Under the pieces are notes generated by a model. The model did not search any database. It was given only the letters and a program-made list of their open reading frames with translations, and was not told the origin of the DNA. 41,758 nucleotides of DNA, taken from positions 1-41,758 of the forward strand of contig JAJXUC010000014.1 of NCBI GenBank assembly GCA_021783435.1, read 5' to 3'. The position numbers were made by a program, and so were the translations under genes. The DNA comes from Pseudomonadota bacterium (GTDB taxonomy: Bacteria; Pseudomonadota; Gammaproteobacteria; Burkholderiales; Burkholderiaceae). Below, in pieces: positions 24,236 through 31,478 of the stretch. How positions within the stretch are numbered: the first letter of the stretch is position 1; the number at the start of each line of letters is the position of its first letter.

Positions 24236-24850
24236 ATGTTCAAGTTCTCGCGTCTATCGCCTGCTGCCGGCATGGTTGCCGAGAGGCTTCCCACGTCCTC
24301 GCTGCGCGCGGCCTGGCTGGTTTCCATGTTGCTGGCATTCACCTGCGCGGCCAGCATCGGCTACTGGGCCTTGCAACTTCTGGCGCACCCGGCATCGGTA
24401 CCCGGCGACGCCCAGGCCGTGGGCCGGCTGGATACCGACACCCTCGTGGCCGCGGCGCCGCGGTTGTTTGGGACCACCGCACCTCTGCCCGACAAGGGGC
24501 CGGCGGCACCGGCGCGCTACCGGCTTTGGGGAGTCATCGGCGGCGGTCATGAAGCCGGCGCGGCGCTCATCGGCGTGGATGGCAAGCCGCCGCAGGCGGT
24601 GGCGGTAGGTGCGCCGGTTGCGCCCGGCGTGCGCCTCGACTCCACCACCTATGGCCACGCGGTTCTGCTCCAGAACGGGGTGCAGGTGAACCTCAAGCTC
24701 CAGCCCCAGGGGGGCAGCCCCACGCTGCCGGGCGTCGGCGCCCCGCCAGGCTACGTCCCGCCGCAGATCGGCAGTGTGCCTGCGCCTGCCCCCGGCGCCG
24801 TCAGCAGCTTCACGCCCAATTTCGCCCCGAGCATTCCGCCGCGGCCCTAG
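24236..24850 (+). CDS. gspC: Type II secretion system protein GspC
   Basis: The 204-residue inner-membrane protein has one membrane helix (about 25-48), then the homology region (about 70-150) with APRLFGT, RYRLWGVIGGG, AALIGVDGKPPQAVAVG and LDSTTYGHAVLLQNGV, which contacts GspD. The C-terminus is Pro/Gly-rich and lacks a PDZ domain, as in some GspC proteins. It is transcribed away from the other gsp genes, unlike the usual order in which gspC leads the operon. The start is the first in-frame ATG; there is no Shine-Dalgarno. Confidence 0.88.
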   Translation: MFKFSRLSPAAGMVAERLPTSSLRAAWLVSMLLAFTCAASIGYWALQLLAHPASVPGDAQAVGRLDTDTLVAAAPRLFGTTAPLPDKGPAAPARYRLWGVIGGGHEAGAALIGVDGKPPQAVAVGAPVAPGVRLDSTTYGHAVLLQNGVQVNLKLQPQGGSPTLPGVGAPPGYVPPQIGSVPAPAPGAVSSFTPNFAPSIPPRP

Positions 24851-24861
24851 AGGTTGGTGCC

Positions 24862-25527
24862 ATGCATCTCGACGACATGTTGTTCGGGCTCAAACGGCGG
24901 GGCCTTGCCGGCCTGGTGCTTCCTGTTGTCCTGCTCAGCGGCTGTGCAAGTTTCGGCGCGCTGCGCACGACCGTGGTGACCCCTCACCCGGCGCCCCAGG
25001 TCCTGGTTGGCGCCAAGGTGCTGGTTCGGGCGGCTGCCGCGAACGAGGCCAGCGCGCACGCCTACGAATTCCAGAGCGCCGTGGTCGATGCCATGGCGCG
25101 GGCTGGCATGGTGCCCCTGCTCAATCAGCGAGCGCCTTACACCGCCAGCTACGACTACCGGATCCAGGCAGATCTCGCGGGCCCGTACGGCCCATCCGGA
25201 TGGGCGGCACCGATGATGCTGCCCAACAGCGGCGTGTCGTTCACCGGTGGTTTTGGATATGTCAGCGATTTCGACGACGATGATGGCGATGACGACGATG
25301 ACGGTTTCGGCGGCTGGATGCCACCGCCCATCTGGTATGTCCGCAGCCTCACGCTGGACATTCGCGATACGGCCACCGGCGCGCTGGTGTGGAGTTCGCA
25401 CGCGTCGATCGGCGGCTACGAGCGTGGCCTGGCGGCTGTCGCCGTGCCGCTGGCACAAGCCGCGCTGCAAGGCTTTCCCCATGCATCGGGGCGTCACAAG
25501 CTGCTGGTGATGCCCCGCGCAGGCTGA
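24862..25527 (+). CDS. Outer-membrane-type lipoprotein with a poly-aspartate segment
   Basis: This 221-residue protein has a lipoprotein signal (VVLLSGC, lipidated Cys28) and resembles DUF4136-type lipoproteins in its pattern SYDYRIQADL near 96 and WYVRSLTLDIRDTATGALVWSS further on. Residues 136-147 contain ten aspartates in twelve positions, beside glycine- and aromatic-rich sequence; such a stretch could bind divalent cations, but this is not shown. It starts 11 bp after gspC, so the two are probably co-transcribed. Function unknown. It ends 21 bp before the convergent ilvA stop. Confidence 0.72.
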   Translation: MHLDDMLFGLKRRGLAGLVLPVVLLSGCASFGALRTTVVTPHPAPQVLVGAKVLVRAAAANEASAHAYEFQSAVVDAMARAGMVPLLNQRAPYTASYDYRIQADLAGPYGPSGWAAPMMLPNSGVSFTGGFGYVSDFDDDDGDDDDDGFGGWMPPPIWYVRSLTLDIRDTATGALVWSSHASIGGYERGLAAVAVPLAQAALQGFPHASGRHKLLVMPRAG

Positions 25528-25552
25528 GCTCGCGGGGACCGCGACCGCTCAG
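25524..25552. terminator. Hairpin at the convergent ends of the lipoprotein gene and ilvA
   Basis: CTGAGC (25524-25529) pairs with GCTCAG (25547-25552) and encloses CGCGG-GGA-CCGCG (25531-25543). The stem spans both stop codons. No U-tract follows on either side, so if it terminates transcription it is not a standard intrinsic terminator. Confidence 0.35.
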
Positions 25553-27099
25553 GACAGGAACAGCTGCGTCACCGGGTTATCGGTTTCCTCGGTGTGCTGG
25601 TAGCCGAGTTGCTGCAGAAAATGACTGAATGTCCGTTTGTCGCTCGGTGGAACCTGGATGCCGACCAGGACTTGGGCGCTGTCGCCGCCTTGGTTGCGGT
25701 AGTGAAACAGGCTGATGTTCCAGTTGGGTGAGAGGCTGTCGAGGAAGCGCAGCAGTGCGCCTGGACGCTCGGGGAAGTCGAAGCGCACCAGCCGCTCGTG
25801 TTCGGCCATGTTGCGGCCTGTTGCGGTGCGCGGCGCGGGGCCGCCCACCAGATGGCGCAGATGGACCTTGGCCAACTCGTTGTCGCTCAGATCGAGCGCG
25901 CCATAGCCGGCACGCTCGAAAATCTGCGCCATTTTCTGCGCATCGGCACGGCCATTCACGGCCAGGCCGACGAACACATGGGCGGCCTCCGGTCCTTTGA
26001 TGCGGTAGGTGAATTCGGTCACATTGCGGCTACCCACCAGCCCGCAGAGGCGGCGAAAACTGCCGGGCTGCTCGGGGATGGTCACGGCGTACAAGGCTTC
26101 GCGCGCCTCGCCCACTTCCGCGCGCTCGGAGACGAAGCGCAGTCGGTCGAAGTTCATGTTGGCGCCACAGGTGATGGCCACCAGGGTTTCGCCCTTGAGT
26201 TTGTGTGCAGTGGCATATTGCTTCAGTGCTGCCACCGACATCGCGCCCGAGGGTTCCAGCACGCTGCGGGTGTCCTCGAACACATCTTTGAGCGCAGCGC
26301 ACACTTCGTCGGTGCTGACGACGACAAAGTCGTCCACCAGGTCGCGCACCAGGCGGAAGGTTTCCTCGCCAACGCGCTTGACCGCCGTGCCATCGGCGAA
26401 CAAGCCCACTTCGTTCAACTCCACCCGCTTGCCGGCCCTCACGCTTTGCAGCATCGCATCCGAATCAGGGGTTTGCACGCCGATGATCTTGATCTCCGGC
26501 CGCACTGCTTTGATATAAGCGGCCACACCGGAAATCAGTCCGCCGCCACCGATGGCGCAGAACACGGCATGGATCGGAGCCTGGTGCTGACGCAGGATTT
26601 CCATCGCGATCGTGCCTTGGCCGGCGATCACGTCGGGGTCGTCGAACGGGTGCACGAAGGCCAGTCCCTGCGCGGCCTGCAGCGTGAGCGCGTGGGCGTA
26701 GGCATCGCTGTAGCTCTCGCCTTGGAGCACCACGTCCACATTGCTGCCGCCGAAGGCGCGCACGGCGTCGATTTTCACCTTGGGGGTGGTCGATGGCATG
26801 ACGATGACCGCGCGACAGCCGAGTTTGTGGGCCGACAACGCCACGCCTTGCGCGTGGTTGCCGGCCGAGGCGCAGATCACACCGCGTTTGCGCTCGTCTT
26901 CGCCCAGACCCGACATTTTGTTGTAGGCGCCCCGCAGCTTGAAGCTGAAGACAGGTTGTTGGTCTTCGCGCTTGAACAGCACCTTGTTGTGCAACCGGCG
27001 GCTCAGATTGCGCGCGGGCTCCAGCGCGGTTTCCTGCGCCACGTCGTACACCCGGGCGGTGAGAATGCGCTGCAGATAATCGGTATGCTTCTTGGTCAC
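25549..27099 (-). CDS. ilvA: Threonine ammonia-lyase, biosynthetic
   Basis: This PLP enzyme deaminates threonine to 2-oxobutanoate, the first step of isoleucine synthesis. The catalytic lysine is in FSFKLRGAYNKM (Lys54 by the chosen start), the PLP glycine loop GGGGLISG is present, and the C-terminus holds two ACT-like regulatory domains (with FRRLCGLVGSRNVTEF and VRFDFPERPGALLRFLDSL), which confer isoleucine feedback. I used GTG at 27099 (515 residues, near the 514 of E. coli IlvA); GTG at 27156 would add 19 residues. It is a single-gene unit, with a small RNA terminator ending about 87 bp upstream. Confidence 0.94.
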   Translation of the reverse strand: MTKKHTDYLQRILTARVYDVAQETALEPARNLSRRLHNKVLFKREDQQPVFSFKLRGAYNKMSGLGEDERKRGVICASAGNHAQGVALSAHKLGCRAVIVMPSTTPKVKIDAVRAFGGSNVDVVLQGESYSDAYAHALTLQAAQGLAFVHPFDDPDVIAGQGTIAMEILRQHQAPIHAVFCAIGGGGLISGVAAYIKAVRPEIKIIGVQTPDSDAMLQSVRAGKRVELNEVGLFADGTAVKRVGEETFRLVRDLVDDFVVVSTDEVCAALKDVFEDTRSVLEPSGAMSVAALKQYATAHKLKGETLVAITCGANMNFDRLRFVSERAEVGEAREALYAVTIPEQPGSFRRLCGLVGSRNVTEFTYRIKGPEAAHVFVGLAVNGRADAQKMAQIFERAGYGALDLSDNELAKVHLRHLVGGPAPRTATGRNMAEHERLVRFDFPERPGALLRFLDSLSPNWNISLFHYRNQGGDSAQVLVGIQVPPSDKRTFSHFLQQLGYQHTEETDNPVTQLFLS

Positions 27100-27185
27100 G
27101 GCCGGCCTGCAAAAGAGGGCAATCGGCCATTGTAGGAATGGCCGCCGCGGCGTCACGTGATTGTGGCGCTTTCCGTGTGACAGGC

Positions 27186-27275
27186 AAAAAAAACCCAGGC
27201 TTGTTGCCTGGGTTGGAATCCACCTATGGAGGAGGGTGGAGGAGACAAGGGGTGTTGACCCGAATCGATCAACAT
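27186..27275 (-). ncRNA. Candidate trans-acting small RNA with tandem CUCCUCC anti-Shine-Dalgarno motifs
   Basis: On the minus strand a promoter (TTGCAA at 27310-27305, 17-bp spacer, TAATAT at 27287-27282) predicts a start near 27275. The transcript would fold as hairpin 1 (27273-27254; stem GUUGAUC/GGUCAAC with one U-G pair and one C-G pair), a single-stranded CUCC-rich stretch, hairpin 2 (27240-27219; stem UCCACC/GGUGGA, loop CUCCUCCAUA), and an intrinsic terminator (27214-27192; stem CCCAGGC/GCCUGGG) followed by eight U residues (27193-27186). Length is about 90 nt. Two CUCCUCC motifs lie at 27228-27234 and 27238-27244. Layout resembles the CCUCCUCCC-motif (CcsR or cuckoo) RNAs of proteobacteria. 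Whether it is expressed is not known. Confidence 0.72.
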
Positions 27276-27537
27276 GAAGTCATATTAAGGCAAACGCTGC
27301 TGCGTTGCAAAACCCTTGGCTCGACTCTGGTATTTTAGAAAATCAGCATTTAATGATATGAATACATTAATAAGATCAACATCTTGCCGATATATTTTGA
27401 CCGAGCCAAGGCTTGTGTCCGGGTTGATCTCGCCGGCATGGGTTGAAGATCGTTGAGTTTGCCGCATTGCAACAATACAGGGTCTGGCCGACAACGGCAG
27501 TCCAGGCCGCGACCACACTTGAGGAGTTCGAACGACG

Positions 27538-27978
27538 ATGGAATGCACAGTGCAATGGGCCGGCAATGACGGCATGGCTTTGATCGCCACCACCGGCAGC
27601 GGACATATTCTGGCGATGGATGGTGCCCCGGCCGCGCAGGCCGGCGAACCCGGTGGTCATAACCTCGCACCGCGCCCCATGGAAACCGTGCTCGCCGGCA
27701 CCGGCGGCTGCTCGGCCTATGACGTGGTCTATATCCTGAAAAAAGGTCGGCATGACGTGCGGGGCTGCAGTGTCAAGCTCCAGGCTGAGCGCGCCGCCTC
27801 CGACCCCAAGGTGTTCACCCGCATCCACCTGCACTTCACCGTCAGCGGCAAGGGGCTGGCGCCTTCGGTGGTGGAGCGGGCGGTGCACCTCTCGCATGAA
27901 AAATACTGCTCGGCCACCGCCATGCTGGCGAAAACGGCGACCATCACGAGCAGCGTGGAAATCGTCGAAGTCGGCTGA
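27538..27978 (+). CDS. OsmC-family thiol peroxidase-like protein
   Basis: The 146-residue protein has the OsmC/YhfA fold signature: GGHNLAPRPMETVLAGTGGCSAYDV with Cys58, and HLSHEKYCSATAML with Cys124. These two cysteines are the redox pair of OsmC/Ohr-type peroxidases that reduce organic hydroperoxides. The order and spacing suit the YhfA-like subgroup, whose substrate is not well defined. A Shine-Dalgarno GAGGAG lies upstream of the ATG. It is a single gene, convergent with the candidate tetrathionate hydrolase gene. Confidence 0.9.
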   Translation: MECTVQWAGNDGMALIATTGSGHILAMDGAPAAQAGEPGGHNLAPRPMETVLAGTGGCSAYDVVYILKKGRHDVRGCSVKLQAERAASDPKVFTRIHLHFTVSGKGLAPSVVERAVHLSHEKYCSATAMLAKTATITSSVEIVEVG

Positions 27979-28070
27979 AATTCGGTGTGGGCGCGACGGC
28001 GCTCAGCAGTCGCCGTTGCTCCGGTTCGTGCGCGCCCGCCAATCTCCAGAGGGTTCGATGTTCGTGAGAT

Positions 28071-29474
28071 TCAGGGCTTATCCGTCACGCCCAGGGCCGA
28101 CAGCGGGATGGCTTGCAGCATGCCGGCGTTGGTGCCGTTGAAATAGGTGCCGCCCACGACCACGCCGTTCTGCGGGCCGTAGCCGCCCTGGTGGGCGTTG
28201 TCGGTGTGCAGCACCGCGCCGCTGGCGCGGTCGAGGGTGAAGATGTCACCCGACGCCGTGGCCTGGATCAGCACCTTGCCCAAGACCACCGGAGCACCTT
28301 TCATGCCGACCTTCAGCGGCTGCTGCCATACAACGCGGCCGGTTTGCGCATCGAGTGCATACTCGGTATGCGTCACCGGGCTGCCGGTGTACACCATGCC
28401 GTCGACCACGGTGGGCACGGCGTCCTTGTTGCGCGGCGGCGTTTTGCCCGCGCCCAGCTCGCGGCTCCAGACGATCTTGCCGGTCTTCACATCGATGGCG
28501 AGTTCTTCCGATGCCGACTCCTTCGTGGCTTGCTGCGCGCTGGTGCGGGTTTCGATCTGGCCGATGGCCAAGCCTTTGCCGTCCATCGCCCAGGTGCCGT
28601 CGCCAGCGCTGCTGGAGAACACCAGCGGCGGAGCCACCGTCCACAGTAGCTTGCCGGTCGTGGCGTCCAAACCGTAGATTTTGCTTGGATGGGTGCCGCC
28701 CATCACCAGCACGCCACGATCCGGGTCGAGTGTGGCCGACGACATGCTGACGAAGGATTGGATGGGCGTCTTCCACGCCAGTTTGCCGGTGGCGGCGTCG
28801 AGCGCGTAGGCATGGCCGTCGCCATTGCCGAACAGCAGCTTGCCCTGGAACAGCGCCGGGGTCGGCATGTCCTCGCCCTTGGTTTTGTAGACCCAGACTT
28901 CCTGCCCGGTTCGGGCGTCGAGCGCATAGATCGCCGACACGCCATTGCCGCGGATCACCGGCGCATCGGCCACCCCGAACTGTTTGGCGTGGCTGTAGGC
29001 GAACACCGAATTGCCGGCGCCGATGAACACCAGCGGGCGGCCATCGATGTCGGCCGCGATTGGGGTGGTCATGAGCTGGTTGTAGGCGTTGAAACTCCAC
29101 GCCAGCTTGCCGCGATGGGCATCGACGGCGTAGATGTAGCCGTTGTCATTCGTGGCATAGACCATGCCGTTCACCACCGCGACACCGATGGGAAAGCCCA
29201 CCAGATCGCGAATGATGGTGGGGTTGAGCACCTTGGCCTTTCCCGCATCGGCTGCTCCGGGCACCTGATAGGTCCACGCCACCGCCGGAAAATTCGACGA
29301 CACCACGGCGTTGTGGCCGGGATTGAGCGCGTACATCGGCCATTGCACCGGTGTGTCGGCGCTCGTGACTGTCTGCGCGCTCGCTGCCGCACAAACGGCG
29401 CTGAGGGCCGCACCAATGGCAAGCTGCCGTAAGTGCAGTCGCACTGGGCGTGAAGGGGCTGGGGTGTGTTTCAT
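28071..29474 (-). CDS. Exported PQQ-repeat beta-propeller protein; candidate tetrathionate hydrolase
   Basis: This 467-residue protein has a Sec signal peptide (cleavage near ASAQ, about residue 34) and at least six propeller blades with the PQQ-repeat signature, e.g. VYATNDNGYIYAVDAHRGKLAW and HAYALDAATGKLAWKT. It lacks heme motifs and the vicinal cysteines of quinoprotein dehydrogenases. Tetrathionate hydrolases of Acidithiobacillus belong to this propeller family and are about the same size. Together with TsdA two genes upstream in the operon, this suggests hydrolysis of tetrathionate in the periplasm. The function is inferred from context. The Shine-Dalgarno AGGAGGAGA is very strong. It starts 25 bp after the DsrE-like gene. 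Confidence 0.7.
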   Translation of the reverse strand: MKHTPAPSRPVRLHLRQLAIGAALSAVCAAASAQTVTSADTPVQWPMYALNPGHNAVVSSNFPAVAWTYQVPGAADAGKAKVLNPTIIRDLVGFPIGVAVVNGMVYATNDNGYIYAVDAHRGKLAWSFNAYNQLMTTPIAADIDGRPLVFIGAGNSVFAYSHAKQFGVADAPVIRGNGVSAIYALDARTGQEVWVYKTKGEDMPTPALFQGKLLFGNGDGHAYALDAATGKLAWKTPIQSFVSMSSATLDPDRGVLVMGGTHPSKIYGLDATTGKLLWTVAPPLVFSSSAGDGTWAMDGKGLAIGQIETRTSAQQATKESASEELAIDVKTGKIVWSRELGAGKTPPRNKDAVPTVVDGMVYTGSPVTHTEYALDAQTGRVVWQQPLKVGMKGAPVVLGKVLIQATASGDIFTLDRASGAVLHTDNAHQGGYGPQNGVVVGGTYFNGTNAGMLQAIPLSALGVTDKP

Positions 29475-29499
29475 GGGAATCTCCTCCTGATGGGGCGGC

Positions 29500-30282
29500 T
29501 CATTTGATGTACTGATACCCGGCCAGTTGCAGCTCGGGAATGGTGCCCACCACGCCCGGCGTGAGCACGGCGCCGGGAATGAGGTGGTTGGTGAACTCGG
29601 CCGCCATCTGCGGGTGGCTGAGCTTGTCGGGGTTGATGCCCTTCTTGTGCAGCATGCGTGTGAGCTCCCACACCTCGTTGTGGCAAGCAAGGAACATCGC
29701 ACCGCGACGTTGCAGCACCGTGACGCTGTTGTCGGCCGGAGAAAACACGCCTTCGGGCGCCTCGTCGTCACTGGGCTTGTCGCCCGCGGCCTTCGGCTGG
29801 GTGATGAACACATTGCTCTTGAACTTGTCCTTGAGCATTTTGGCGAAACCGTACTTGGACCAGATGGCATCGTCGTACAGCGCCAGGTGCGCCGTGCCAT
29901 GGGTGGCTGAGACGGCGAGAAAATCCGGGTGCTTCCACGACCAGATTTGCGCATTCATGGCGTTGCGCATCAAGTTCAGCCAAGGGCTCGCCAAGTCGGT
30001 GTTGTCCCACAACTGCCTGGGGCCGGCCTTGTAGTCGAGCAGCAGCTTCAGGGCCTCGGCGTCCCAGTCGGAGGAGTCGGTCAAGATCATGGGCACGGTC
30101 TTGAAGTCACGCCGGCGCGGAGCTTTCGCCAGCGCATCGCTCAGGGCCTTGAGCTGGCCGGAGCCAGCGGGCTCAAGATTGTCAGCAGGGACCGTTGCGG
30201 CCTGGGCGACGTTGTGGCCGGCAAGTGCGGCGCCGAGCGCTGCGGTTCCGACTTGGGTGAAGAGTTGGCGGCGAGTCGTCAT
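29500..30282 (-). CDS. Tat-exported DsrE-like protein (long form, single cysteine)
   Basis: The 260-residue protein has a twin-arginine signal (MTTRRQLFTQVGTAALGAAL). Its core resembles the exported DsrE-like proteins at 34.2 and 35.0 kb: RNAMNAQ (helix), VSATHGTAHLALYDD (strand-loop), then LQRRGAMFLACHNEVWELT with the only cysteine, Cys200, and the C-terminal PGVVGTIPELQLAGYQYIK, which parallels PAGVYELVKLQSEGWYYIK in the shorter homologue. DsrE-fold proteins carry sulfur on cysteine as persulfide or thiosulfonate. It lies between TsdA and the propeller protein in the operon, so a role in periplasmic sulfur transfer is inferred. An insert of about 40 residues separates the two halves of the fold. 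Confidence 0.68.
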   Translation of the reverse strand: MTTRRQLFTQVGTAALGAALAGHNVAQAATVPADNLEPAGSGQLKALSDALAKAPRRRDFKTVPMILTDSSDWDAEALKLLLDYKAGPRQLWDNTDLASPWLNLMRNAMNAQIWSWKHPDFLAVSATHGTAHLALYDDAIWSKYGFAKMLKDKFKSNVFITQPKAAGDKPSDDEAPEGVFSPADNSVTVLQRRGAMFLACHNEVWELTRMLHKKGINPDKLSHPQMAAEFTNHLIPGAVLTPGVVGTIPELQLAGYQYIK

Positions 30283-30442
30283 GGGGAATCTCCAGAAACT
30301 TGGATAGGAATGCGTCGCCGCAGCGAACACGCGGCAGGGCTGCAGCAAAAACGTGGCGAAAAAATGGCGACAAAGCCGCGCATGTTTGACGCGCCTCAAA
30401 CGGCCTTGGATGAGCACGCATGGCGCAGGCCTGGGGCAGGTG

Positions 30443-31414
30443 TCAGTGTTGTTTGGGTGGACCGATGTCGCCCAGCACCTTGCCGTTGATGGTCTGCCCG
30501 TAAAGGCTGAACTTGCTGTCGTGGAACTTGGCGCGGGTGGCGGCGACCGACCCCTGCCAGCGCGGGTCTTGCGGGCGTTCCTGCGCGTCCATGAAATACG
30601 CCACATCCCAGGCCTGCTGCGGCGTCAGGCTGTAGCTCTGGCCGTAGGGCATGTTGGCGTCAATGAATGCGGCGGCGTTCTTGATGCTGCCCATGCCAGC
30701 GCCCCAGTTGAACGACTTGGCGCCCCACAAGGGAGGGAATACGGTCTGTCCGTCCACATAGTGGCCCTCGCCGTTGGCGTTGTGGCAGATGGCGCAGCGC
30801 GCTTCATACACCGCTTTGCCGCGCACATAGTCGGGCGCCATGGCCGGCGCGGCCAACTTGGGATAGCCGCGCCCGGCCACCGGCTCATCCGTGGGCAGTC
30901 CCTTGGACAGCCAGTAGGCATAAGCCTGCAGCGCCACCAGAGTCTTGCTGCCCAGTGGCGGCGGCTTGCCGTTCTCGCTGAAGTGAAAACAGCCTTGCAG
31001 GCGTTCCTCAAAGGTGTTGACCTTCCTGTTTTTGCTGCGGTAGGCGGGGTAGCTGACGTAGGCCGCCCACATCGGTGCCGAGCCGGCCATGCGCCCGGCG
31101 TCGGTGTGGCAGTTGACGCAACTCAGGGTGTTGCCGATGTACCTGCCAGCGTACTTGGGGGTGTCGAGAAAAATGTCGCGGCCGAGTTTGATCGCCTTGC
31201 CGAAAGCGTCGCTCGGGATGGCGCTTTCCGGCGGCGGCTGAAAGGTGGCGCCAGTGCCCACGGACGCGTTGATGGCGGACTTCGGCATGGCGGCGTCGGC
31301 GGTGGCGGCTTGCGTGGCTGTGCTGCAGGCAAGGGCGGCGGCCAGCAGGCAGAGCATCGCCGCGCCGAGGTGTAGCGGGCGACGGGCCTGCGGGGTGCAG
31401 CGTGCGTGAGTCAT
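30443..31414 (-). CDS. tsdA: TsdA-type diheme thiosulfate dehydrogenase / tetrathionate reductase
   Basis: The 323-residue protein has a signal peptide and two c-type heme motifs, CVNCH (99-103) and CAICH (207-211). Cys142 in ERLQGCFHFSENGK lies about 40 residues after the first heme histidine, the spacing of the unusual Cys heme ligand in characterised TsdA proteins. TsdA joins two thiosulfates to tetrathionate in the periplasm, or does the reverse. This motif pattern supports the assignment. It lies 64 bp downstream of the diheme cytochrome gene (TsdB-like electron acceptor) and 160 bp upstream of the Tat DsrE-like gene. Shine-Dalgarno GGAGA. Confidence 0.83.
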   Translation of the reverse strand: MTHARCTPQARRPLHLGAAMLCLLAAALACSTATQAATADAAMPKSAINASVGTGATFQPPPESAIPSDAFGKAIKLGRDIFLDTPKYAGRYIGNTLSCVNCHTDAGRMAGSAPMWAAYVSYPAYRSKNRKVNTFEERLQGCFHFSENGKPPPLGSKTLVALQAYAYWLSKGLPTDEPVAGRGYPKLAAPAMAPDYVRGKAVYEARCAICHNANGEGHYVDGQTVFPPLWGAKSFNWGAGMGSIKNAAAFIDANMPYGQSYSLTPQQAWDVAYFMDAQERPQDPRWQGSVAATRAKFHDSKFSLYGQTINGKVLGDIGPPKQH

Positions 31415-31478
31415 GGGGGATCTCCGCGTGAGGAGGGTGGCGGAACGTGGGGAGTCTGGGCAGTCGGGACGAATTGCC

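Noticed and set aside
27982..28038. Hairpins between the OsmC gene and the propeller gene as a bidirectional terminator
   Set aside because: ACGGCG/CGCCGT and GGGCGCG/CGCGCCC can pair, but no U-tract follows on either strand, so termination is speculative.
28071..29474. Propeller protein as a PQQ-dependent alcohol dehydrogenase
   Set aside because: It lacks a cytochrome domain, a CxxCH motif and the vicinal cysteine pair, and it is shorter than those enzymes. The sulfur context favours tetrathionate hydrolase.
29475..29954. Continuous frame extending the propeller protein upstream to 627 residues
   Set aside because: The extension overlaps the DsrE-like gene in another frame and lacks motifs. 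The ATG at 29474 has a strong Shine-Dalgarno and starts a signal peptide.
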